DNA of 64,000 nt, taken from positions 1-64,000 of the forward strand of contig JBELEM010000007.1 of assembly GCA_042093735.1 (NCBI GenBank), written 5' to 3'. The notes below the pieces were generated by a model, which did no database searches, was not told the DNA's origin, and was given only the letters and a program-made list of their open reading frames with translations. The translations under genes were made by a program, and so were the position numbers. This DNA is from Hellea sp042093735 (lineage in GTDB: Bacteria; Pseudomonadota; Alphaproteobacteria; Caulobacterales; Maricaulaceae). Positions 44,789 to 51,762 of the stretch are shown here, in pieces (positions within the stretch are counted from its first letter, which is position 1; each line of letters opens with the position of its first letter).

Positions 44789-45713
44789 GTCCAATTTCAA
44801 CTAAACGTTGGGTTAAAAATTCCTGAGCGGTGATTGCTGGTTCGGCTATGACGCCTTCACTCAAGCAACTATCCAATGGTTCAATGATTGTATCATTGTT
44901 AAGGTGTAAAAAGAAAGGTTTTGAGTACCTAGAGAACATTGCTCTATTTGGTTTTGGATTTATAACTCGATGTGTTGTTGAGGGTAAAACCCCAGATGTT
45001 ATTCTTTGAAGCATGTCACCAACATTTACAACTACTGCGCCTTGTTTTGCATTAATATCTATCCAGTCTCCAGATCTATGTTTGACTTGAAGCCCTGACT
45101 CTGATGCTCCGAGTAACAATGTAATCAGATTAATGTCCTCGTGAGCACCAGCTCGTACTGAACCATCCAAAGGAGGTGTTTTTTGGGGCGGATAATGTAA
45201 AAGTCTCAAAATAGAGTTTCCATAGTTTACCTTATCTTGAAACCAGCATTCATTTAAGTTTAGATAAATTGCTATTGCTTTAAGTAACTCTTTTCCAAGT
45301 TCATCAAATTCTTCATATAATTTTGATATATTTTGGTCAAAATTCTTTATTTCGTCAACTCTAGGAGTTTGCTTCATAGTTGCATTATACTTTGATGATG
45401 GAATGAGCTTTCTTCCCGTGTGCCAGAATTCTTTTAAATCGGCTTCTTTTTTATTCTTTGCGTTTTCTGTACCAATAGGTGAGTAACCGCGCTGAAAGCC
45501 ATCTTCTGGGTCAGAATATTTTTGCTTAATGTTTAGCGGTAGTGAAAAAAAAGCTTCAGAGGATATATCAGCATTATGTATAATTTTTTCTGATATTCTA
45601 TGATTTTCAATTATTGCAAATCCAGTTTCTTTGAATGATTTTCCAAGTAACTCTGAGAAAGAAAACTTGTTTATGTCCCAAAGCTGGTAATCAATTGGAT
45701 CAAGTTTGACCAT
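44775..45713 (-). CDS. 2-oxoglutarate/Fe(II) oxygenase, isopenicillin N synthase-like
   Basis: A 312-residue non-haem iron dioxygenase. It has the DIOX_N-like start GFAIIENHRI, then GAHEDINLITLL with iron ligands H191 and D193, a distal H248 in STTHRV and the 2-oxoglutarate-binding R262 in SRYSKPFF. The family hydroxylates or desaturates small molecules. It sits inside a nucleoside salvage island, facing nupC and divergent from the ribokinase gene. Fungal thymine 7-hydroxylase belongs to the same broad family, so a pyrimidine base or nucleoside substrate is conceivable. This is inference from position; general IPNS-like oxygenases are common in marine bacteria. Confidence 0.8.
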   Translation of the reverse strand: MVKLDPIDYQLWDINKFSFSELLGKSFKETGFAIIENHRISEKIIHNADISSEAFFSLPLNIKQKYSDPEDGFQRGYSPIGTENAKNKKEADLKEFWHTGRKLIPSSKYNATMKQTPRVDEIKNFDQNISKLYEEFDELGKELLKAIAIYLNLNECWFQDKVNYGNSILRLLHYPPQKTPPLDGSVRAGAHEDINLITLLLGASESGLQVKHRSGDWIDINAKQGAVVVNVGDMLQRITSGVLPSTTHRVINPKPNRAMFSRYSKPFFLHLNNDTIIEPLDSCLSEGVIAEPAITAQEFLTQRLVEIGLKNR

Positions 45714-45810
45714 ATAATTCTTCCGGTTAATATTTATTAGTTTATTATGTGTATTGTAATTTATATAACAAGCTAATCAAAATCAATTTAGAAGTTTTTC
45801 TGAGGATAAT

Positions 45811-46668
45811 ATGGCAAGTTTAAAAGTGTGCTCTCTAGGGTCTATAAATTTGGATTTCACTATTCAGACGCATTCTCTACCAACAGCAGGCAAGACTGTG
45901 GGAGGCGGACATTTTAATACATCCCCAGGTGGGAAAGGTGCTAATGTTGCACTGGCAGCCAAAAAAATGGGAGTAGAGACGATCCTTTTGGGCGCTGTTG
46001 GTAATGATGATTTTGCTGATGAGGCTCTTGTTTTATTAAAAAAATCAGGAGTGGACCTTAGTAATTTAGTAATTTTTGATGATATCTCTACTGGCATTGC
46101 TTTTATTAATGTCGATGAAAGTGGGGAGAATCAAATTGCTGTGGCCTCAGGTGCAAATGCTAATTTTTTTCCTGAGCACCTCGGAGCTATAGATAGTGAT
46201 GGTATTATAACTCAGTTCGAGATCCCGTTAGAAACGATATTTAAAGCTATTAAAGACTACAAAGGATTTGTAGCAATTAACCCATCTCCAGTTTCTGATG
46301 GGTTGGATAAATTGTTACCTTATGCTTCAGTTATAATTGTGAATGAAGGCGAGTATGAGGCCTACAAAGAAATTTTAAGTTCATTTACTGGATTATTAGC
46401 CGTCACTAAAGGCGCTGAGGGAGCGGTATTATTCGAAAATAAAATTACTGTTGCATCAATTAAACCACCCCATATGAAACCAATAGATACCACTGGGGCA
46501 GGGGATTGCTTTGCAGCGGCGCTTTCATTATGCTTGATGGAGGGAAAACCTTATGGAGAAGCATTAGCATTTGCATGTGCTGCTGGGGCATTAGTTACTC
46601 AAAAAATGGGCACTCAGCCTGCTATGCCAAATCGACTTCAAATAGAAAAATTATCCAGTGCCTTTTAA
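45811..46668 (+). CDS. rbsK: Ribokinase-family (PfkB) sugar or nucleoside kinase
   Basis: A 285-residue PfkB kinase. The N-terminal SINLDFTIQTHSLP, the glycine-rich SPGGKGANVALAAKKMG and the C-terminal anion-hole motif DTTGAGDCFAAAL match ribokinase. Ribokinase phosphorylates ribose at O5; sequence alone does not exclude another pentose or nucleoside. Being in the same island as a nucleoside hydrolase that frees ribose makes ribose the best guess. It ends convergent with the phosphoribosyltransferase gene, overlapping 18 bases. Confidence 0.82.
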   Translation: MASLKVCSLGSINLDFTIQTHSLPTAGKTVGGGHFNTSPGGKGANVALAAKKMGVETILLGAVGNDDFADEALVLLKKSGVDLSNLVIFDDISTGIAFINVDESGENQIAVASGANANFFPEHLGAIDSDGIITQFEIPLETIFKAIKDYKGFVAINPSPVSDGLDKLLPYASVIIVNEGEYEAYKEILSSFTGLLAVTKGAEGAVLFENKITVASIKPPHMKPIDTTGAGDCFAAALSLCLMEGKPYGEALAFACAAGALVTQKMGTQPAMPNRLQIEKLSSAF

Positions 46669-47217
46669 AATTTTGAAGATACGTTCAGGCACTGGTTTTT
46701 TTTCTATTATTTCGTCAAGAGTGCAACCTACCATTTCATGAGGAAAAACAGCCCAAGCATCAGTTTTATGAATAAAGTAATTTGGCTCTCTCTCAGTTTT
46801 ATTTTTTTCTGGTTTGTAAAAAACCGTGGCCACCCTAATTTCACAGGGCTTACTGAATTTGGCATCCTTTTTAATTGCTTCAATTGTTACTTTAACCGAT
46901 CGACCAGTATCAAAGATATCGTCAACTAATAAAACTTTACTGTCGGATGAGATGGCATCAATAACTTGACCAAGGCCAAAAATCTTTACTTCATTTGATT
47001 GATTATTAATTCCTTTATAGGAAGAGGTTCTTATGGCAAAGTGTTCCGTATGCACGCCAAGTAAATCTAATATTTCATGAACGGCGATCCCTACCGTTGC
47101 CCCACCTCTCCAAATTCCAACAACATGTGTCGGATTAAAACCACTTTCAAATATCTTGAGGCCTAATTCAAATGAACTTTTAAGAAGTTCTTCAGCTGTA
47201 ATAAATAATTTTTCCAT
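46651..47217 (-). CDS. Purine phosphoribosyltransferase-like protein
   Basis: A 188-residue type I phosphoribosyltransferase with the PRPP-binding motif VLLVDDIFDTGRS at 95-107 and VVGIWRGGATVG at the N terminus. FIHKTDAWAVFPHE near the C terminus resembles the base-binding hood of xanthine-guanine/hypoxanthine enzymes. It would salvage the base released by nucleoside hydrolase, joining it to PRPP to give a nucleotide. The exact base is not readable. It is divergent from the nucleoside hydrolase gene and convergent with rbsK. Confidence 0.78.
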   Translation of the reverse strand: MEKLFITAEELLKSSFELGLKIFESGFNPTHVVGIWRGGATVGIAVHEILDLLGVHTEHFAIRTSSYKGINNQSNEVKIFGLGQVIDAISSDSKVLLVDDIFDTGRSVKVTIEAIKKDAKFSKPCEIRVATVFYKPEKNKTEREPNYFIHKTDAWAVFPHEMVGCTLDEIIEKKPVPERIFKILKGTG

Positions 47218-47288
47218 CAGTTGAATTTAATATAAAGCATTTCTACAATCAACTGTTCTCATCTCATAAAATTAAGTTATAGTAATTT

Positions 47289-48227
47289 ATGAAGCGAAAA
47301 CTTATAATTGATTGCGACCCAGGCCAGGATGACTGCATAAACCTTTTTCTGGCCTTACCACACACAGACCTGTATGATATATTAGGAATAACTGTTGTTG
47401 CTGGGAATGTAAGTTTAAAAAAAGTTTCAAGAAATGCTCGCATGATCTGTGAGATGTCTAATCGTTTTGATATACCTGTATATGAAGGCTGCGATTCTCC
47501 TTTTGATGTTCCTTTAGTAACTGCTGAGGAAGTTCATAGTGATGAAGGGTTGGAAGGAATAGAGGTTTTTGAACCAGAAATCAAAGCTCAAGACAAACAT
47601 GCAGTTGATTTTATAATTGATACTTTAATGGCAGCGGAAAGCGGGGAAATAACTTTAATTCCTACAGGCCCACTCACTAACATCGCATCAGCTATTGAAA
47701 AAGAGCCATTAATTATAGATAAAATTTCTGAAATTGTTATGATGGGTGGAGCTTTGCGGGAAGGGGGTAATGTTACTCCTTCTGCGGAGTTTAACATTTT
47801 TGTGGACCCCAAGGCTGCACAAATAGTGTTTTCTAGTAAATGCAAGATAACTGTTTTTGGACTTGATGTAACCCACCAAGTTTTATCTTCGGTTGAAGTT
47901 CTTGAGAGAATTGGATCAATTGAAAATAAAGTTGCTCAGTCGGCTTATAACCTATTAACTTGTTATGGTCGATATGATGCAGAAAAATACGGTAATGATG
48001 GCGCACCATTACATGACCCTTGTACAATGGCTTATATCCTTAAGCCCGATTTATTTGAGTTTAAACAATGCAATGTGAGAGTAGAGGTTCAATCTGAGCT
48101 TACGAGAGGTCATACCTCTGTAGATTTTTGGAATTCTACTGGTTTACCACGAAATAGCTTTTGGGCTCATAAAGTTGATGCTGATGGCTTTTTTGATTTG
48201 TTGGTTGATCAGCTACAAAAATACTAA
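47289..48227 (+). CDS. Inosine-uridine-type nucleoside hydrolase
   Basis: A 312-residue N-ribohydrolase. The calcium- and ribose-binding signature DCDPGQDD is at residues 8-15, VMMGGALREGGNVTPSAEFN lies in the middle and GAPLHDPCTMAYIL provides the C-terminal histidine and aspartate. It cleaves nucleosides to free base and ribose. It belongs with the RihA/RihB/IunH group. The neighbouring ribokinase and phosphoribosyltransferase would consume its two products, which is strong support for a scavenging island. It converges with tdk, 5 bases apart. Confidence 0.92.
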   Translation: MKRKLIIDCDPGQDDCINLFLALPHTDLYDILGITVVAGNVSLKKVSRNARMICEMSNRFDIPVYEGCDSPFDVPLVTAEEVHSDEGLEGIEVFEPEIKAQDKHAVDFIIDTLMAAESGEITLIPTGPLTNIASAIEKEPLIIDKISEIVMMGGALREGGNVTPSAEFNIFVDPKAAQIVFSSKCKITVFGLDVTHQVLSSVEVLERIGSIENKVAQSAYNLLTCYGRYDAEKYGNDGAPLHDPCTMAYILKPDLFEFKQCNVRVEVQSELTRGHTSVDFWNSTGLPRNSFWAHKVDADGFFDLLVDQLQKY

Positions 48228-48232
48228 AAAAC

Positions 48233-48823
48233 TTACTTAGCTGTTTTTTTCTCTAACCAATGTCTTCTGCATAAGCTTATGTACTTCTCATTCCCACCAA
48301 CATCGACCTGATTTCCGTCTGTAATGGCTTTGCCCTCGGCATCAAAGCGCATGGTCATAGTTGCTTTTCTTCCGCACCAACAGAGTGTTCTGATTTCTCT
48401 TACATCATCTGCAATTGCTAACATTGTAGCGCTACCAGGGAAAAGATTTCCTTTGAAATCTGTTCGCAGACCATAGCACATAACCGGAATGCCAAAATCA
48501 TCAGATATACTAGCAAGCTGCCAGACTTGATCTGGGGTTAGAAATTGAGACTCGTCAAGAAGAATACAGTCAACTTTTGTCTTATAGTAATATTGTTTAA
48601 TAAATTCTTCTAAATTTGTGTCCGTACTAAAAACTTCTGCTTGAGCCTTTATACCAATTCTTGAAACTATATGATTTGATAGTGGATCCCGTGTATCAAC
48701 TTCAGGTTTTAGTAATAAAGTTTTCATACCCCTTTCATGATAGTTGTATGCCGATTGGAGCAAGATAGCAGATTTTCCGGCATTCATAGCTGAATAACTA
48801 AAATATAATTTTGCCATGACCAA
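48233..48823 (-). CDS. tdk: Thymidine kinase (type II)
   Basis: A 196-residue type II thymidine kinase. The P-loop SAMNAGKS is at 11-18, LLDESQFL carries the catalytic region, CWCGRKA and the C-terminal SLCRRHW contribute the zinc-binding cysteines, and GNQVDVGGNEKYISLC is the thymidine-binding lasso. It phosphorylates thymidine to dTMP with ATP. Its location at the end of the nucleoside genes fits salvage of imported deoxynucleosides. Confidence 0.95.
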   Translation of the reverse strand: MVMAKLYFSYSAMNAGKSAILLQSAYNYHERGMKTLLLKPEVDTRDPLSNHIVSRIGIKAQAEVFSTDTNLEEFIKQYYYKTKVDCILLDESQFLTPDQVWQLASISDDFGIPVMCYGLRTDFKGNLFPGSATMLAIADDVREIRTLCWCGRKATMTMRFDAEGKAITDGNQVDVGGNEKYISLCRRHWLEKKTAK

Positions 48824-48893
48824 ATCTTTCTTGAACGAATCTTTAAAACATTCATTACACGATTTATTTATTTGCCCAAGATACTACGTGAAT

Positions 48894-49109
48894 TTAAAAA
48901 CTCCGACTTCTTGCTTGAACTCTGTAAGCTTTTGGAATTGGCGGTATTAAAGTATGATAAGCTTCTTGCGCAAGAAAGTACCCGCGTTCATCCGCGTAGG
49001 GGCTATCAGGATGAAAAAATTTAGCTTTTTTACGCCAAGCAGATCTGATTTCGGCTTCTCTGGCTGACATGTTGAGTCCTAGGGTAAGTAAGGCTTGTTG
49101 ACGTGTCAT
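48894..49109 (-). CDS. Small J-domain protein
   Basis: A 71-residue protein that is almost only a J-domain: helix II basic patch IRSAWRKKAKFF, the essential H33-P34-D35 motif, then helix III (LAQEAYHTL). J-domains stimulate DnaK ATPase. No other DnaJ domain is present, so it would act as a minimal DnaK helper, possibly client-specific. The location divergent to pdxH is a common alphaproteobacterial arrangement as far as I recall. A large hairpin lies between the two genes. Confidence 0.8.
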   Translation of the reverse strand: MTRQQALLTLGLNMSAREAEIRSAWRKKAKFFHPDSPYADERGYFLAQEAYHTLIPPIPKAYRVQARSRSF

Positions 49110-49235
49110 TATTATGGGCCTAATTCTGCATAGAAACTATTGTTAGATTCTAACGTATCTAACAATAGTAACGACATAGTTAACAATCAGGTTAATTATA
49201 GAATTAATTATTAATTTTTTAGCTGCAGAGATACA
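49110..49235. repeat. Nested inverted repeat in the J-domain/pdxH divergent spacer
   Basis: The spacer holds a perfect 13-base inverted repeat, ACTATTGTTAGAT (49136-49148) and ATCTAACAATAGT (49157-49169), with an 8-base loop. Inside is a second, alternative palindrome GTTAGA-T-TCTAAC (49142-49154). GTTAGA/TCTAAC occurs three times. There is no T-run on either side, so it is not a normal terminator; as it sits between two divergent starts, an operator is likelier. Confidence 0.6.
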
Positions 49236-49892
49236 ATGAGTAAATCGATAATCCCGAGCACTCCAAATGAAAAAGATTATGCTTCTAGTCAGTCGAGTGA
49301 TTTAGGCTGGATAGATAGTAAAGACCCTGTAAGCTTATTTTCAGATTGGCTGTCTGAGGCGATTATTACTGAAACAAATGATGCCAATGCGATGTCTGTT
49401 GCCACAGTCGATAAAAATGGAATGCCAGATGTTCGAGTTGTATTGCTTAAAGATATAGATCACCGCGGTTTTGTTTTTTATTCTAATTCAGAAAGCAACA
49501 AAGGTCAGCAATTAAGTTTTAGCAATAAAGTAGCTCTAGGGTTTCACTGGAAAAGTAAAAAAAGACAAGTACGTGTAAGAGGTGCTGCTGAGGTGGTTGC
49601 TTCAATTGAAGCGGATGCCTATTTTGCATCCAGAGCACGTGGATCAAGAATAAGTGCTTGGGCTTCAAATCAATCACGTCCAGTAAAGGATAGAGAGACG
49701 ATGATGAATGAATTAAATGAAACCGAAGCAAGGTTTGAGGGAACTTCTGTTCCTCGACCAGGTCATTGGCTGGGCTGGCGCGTAAAGCCCGAATATATAG
49801 AATTTTGGCAAGATGGGGCTTATAGATTTCACGACCGTATAGCTTTTTCTTTGACTTCAGATGGCTGGGTCAAGGGTAGGCTTTATCCATGA
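49236..49892 (+). CDS. pdxH: Pyridoxamine 5'-phosphate oxidase
   Basis: A 218-residue FMN oxidase of usual PdxH length. Signatures are NAMSVATVDKNGMPDVRVVLLKDID, FVFYSNSESNKGQQL, RQVRVRGAAE, and the C-terminal IEFWQDGAYRFHDR with WVKGRLYP. It makes pyridoxal 5'-phosphate from pyridoxine or pyridoxamine phosphate. Divergent from the J-domain gene across the nested repeat; convergent with the hydrolase gene, 5 bases apart. Confidence 0.96.
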   Translation: MSKSIIPSTPNEKDYASSQSSDLGWIDSKDPVSLFSDWLSEAIITETNDANAMSVATVDKNGMPDVRVVLLKDIDHRGFVFYSNSESNKGQQLSFSNKVALGFHWKSKKRQVRVRGAAEVVASIEADAYFASRARGSRISAWASNQSRPVKDRETMMNELNETEARFEGTSVPRPGHWLGWRVKPEYIEFWQDGAYRFHDRIAFSLTSDGWVKGRLYP

Positions 49893-49897
49893 CTTAG

Positions 49898-50797
49898 CTA
49901 TGATTCTATTATTTTATATAGACAGTCTAGGCCATCATCTGCGGTAGCCATAACCACACCTTTTTCTCGTAGGTGTATCAAATGCGATAACACGCTATGG
50001 GCTGCAGCTGGATATAATCTTTTATCAAGATCTGAATAAAGTTTCTTTACAATATCTAGTATTATACCCGAACCCGTTTTGAGTGCCTCTATAATTTGTT
50101 TTTCACGGTAATATCTATGATCAATATAGGCGTCAATGAATTCATCAACCTTATCAATATATGTCCCATGAGTTGGAAATATGTATGAAAAATTTCTTTC
50201 TTTAATTTTTTTTAAACTGTTTATGTAGTCTCCCATATGGCCTTCATATGGAGAAACTACACTTGTCGACCATCCCATTATATGATCGCCTGAAAACAAT
50301 AAATTTTCTTCTTTGAGTGCATAACAGACATGATTAGACGTATGCCCGGGTGTGTGGATGGCTTCGATTGTCCATCCATCTCCTTTAAATAAGTCTCCAC
50401 ATTTGATATTAATATCAGGTTTAAATGTGTTATCTTCGCCGGCCTCAAGAGAGGGCAAACTATTTCTCTTTTTTACATCTATGTTTAGTCCATAGATATT
50501 ACAGCCGTGTTCAAGAGCTAAAGGTTTTGCCAGAGGCGAGTGATCGAGATGATGGTGGGTCAAGAAAATATGAGTAACTTTTTTTTCTGTGAGTGCATTT
50601 TTGAGTGCATTTTTGTGTTCAGGTGTGTTCGGCCCAGGGTCAATGACAGCGACTTCTTTATCGCCGATTATATAAACTCCAGTTCCAGTATAAGTGAAAG
50701 GGCCTGGATTATCGGCGATAACCCGTTTAACAAGAGGACTCATTACAGAGCATTCGCCGTATACAAAATCAAAGTCTTTTACAAACGGAATACTCAT
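49898..50797 (-). CDS. Metallo-beta-lactamase-fold hydrolase (LACTB2-like)
   Basis: A 299-residue MBL-fold protein. The metal motif HHHLDH is at 81-86, the distal HTPGHTSNH near residue 150 and GDHIMGWSTS add further ligands, and a C-terminal helical/winged region (about 225-299) is as in LACTB2-type enzymes. The family includes nucleases and thioesterases, so the substrate is unknown. It could share a transcript with the secreted-protein gene upstream on the minus strand (37 bases away). Confidence 0.82.
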   Translation of the reverse strand: MSIPFVKDFDFVYGECSVMSPLVKRVIADNPGPFTYTGTGVYIIGDKEVAVIDPGPNTPEHKNALKNALTEKKVTHIFLTHHHLDHSPLAKPLALEHGCNIYGLNIDVKKRNSLPSLEAGEDNTFKPDINIKCGDLFKGDGWTIEAIHTPGHTSNHVCYALKEENLLFSGDHIMGWSTSVVSPYEGHMGDYINSLKKIKERNFSYIFPTHGTYIDKVDEFIDAYIDHRYYREKQIIEALKTGSGIILDIVKKLYSDLDKRLYPAAAHSVLSHLIHLREKGVVMATADDGLDCLYKIIES

Positions 50798-50834
50798 TGT
50801 ATGGGCACTGAGTAAAATTTGGGTCCTAACATCT

Positions 50835-51500
50835 TTATCTAACTCGCCTCACGCGTATGGCGACTCCACGTGAATTTACTCTCAATAAGAAGCTACCTAT
50901 TGCCCCCTTTGATATTAGTGCTGTATTCACTTTGTTATCTTCTGCTTTAGGTATTTTGACCCTTGTGTTATCGATTTGTTCCCAAACCTGTCCGTTAGTC
51001 ATGAAAAATCTTGTTTTCTTGTAGCCAAATATTGATGTCTTTTTGATATTAAGTACAACTTCATCAATATTTTTTACTTTAGTTTTTTGCTTCTTTTCTT
51101 TTTTCTTTGGTGATTTTTTTAAGGAACTGGGTTTTTTTACTGGAGCAGTAAGTTCGTTTTCACCTTTTATATCTGTTGCGACAGTGTCACTCTCAGATTT
51201 TTCTTTTAATCCAAATATGCGATTAATAGAGGACAAGGACGGAATGTTGAAACCGAAGGCCTCACGTTCAACATTCTGTATTTTTGATTTACTAACAGTA
51301 ACGAGATCGCCATCGTTGTCAGCTTTTTTAAAACGTTCAACCGCATTGTCATAGCATTCAAGCCTGATTTCTGGTTTTTCTATAGATTTACATTTATATA
51401 TGGCAATTAATTCATCAGGAGTTTCCCCCACCTGTGCCGAAGCTACATTAACCGCGGATAAACCTATTATTACTGATATTAGAAAGTTTGCTTTAATCAT
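50835..51500 (-). CDS. Secreted protein of unknown function
   Basis: A 221-residue exported protein: signal peptide cleaved after ASA22. The mature N terminus has a YKCKSIEKPEIRLECYDNAVERF segment, split by two cysteines, then a low-complexity Lys/Pro linker (about 105-140, KKPSSLKKSPKKKEKKQ). The compact C-terminal domain (about 145-221) reads FFMTNGQVWEQIDNTRVKIP and then GAIGSFLLRVN, ending VAIRVRRVR. I have seen this C-terminal pattern in other alphaproteobacterial secreted proteins but know no function. The basic linker would suit binding to an anionic polymer such as LPS, which is speculation. Confidence 0.6.
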   Translation of the reverse strand: MIKANFLISVIIGLSAVNVASAQVGETPDELIAIYKCKSIEKPEIRLECYDNAVERFKKADNDGDLVTVSKSKIQNVEREAFGFNIPSLSSINRIFGLKEKSESDTVATDIKGENELTAPVKKPSSLKKSPKKKEKKQKTKVKNIDEVVLNIKKTSIFGYKKTRFFMTNGQVWEQIDNTRVKIPKAEDNKVNTALISKGAIGSFLLRVNSRGVAIRVRRVR

Positions 51501-51762
51501 CTGCTACTCATTTATATTGTTGAAGCTATTTTATTCAGTATGCATTTACTCGTCTGTAACTGCTTATATATAAGAAATTGTAAAGAACAATATTCAGGTT
51601 ACAGTGGGTGGTAAATTTGCAACAATGAAATAAAAATACTTTTTTTATTAAATTTTGGTAATTTTTTTCTTGTGACTCTGTACTTTATAGGATTTAAGCA
51701 GAGATTACGCACGGAATGAATCCGTCAAAATTATATTGAAACCAGTTCGAAGGGGTTCCTTA
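51501..51762 (+). promoter_or_regulatory. Upstream region of the second TonB-dependent receptor
   Basis: No gene is seen in this 262-base spacer. It contains nested inverted repeats: CTGTAAC (51554-51560) with GTTACAG (51598-51604), and between them ATTGT-AAAGA-ACAAT. A good ribosome-binding site AGGGG (51751-51755) sits 7 bases before the ATG at 51763. The repeats may be regulatory; promoter hexamers were not fixed. Confidence 0.35.
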
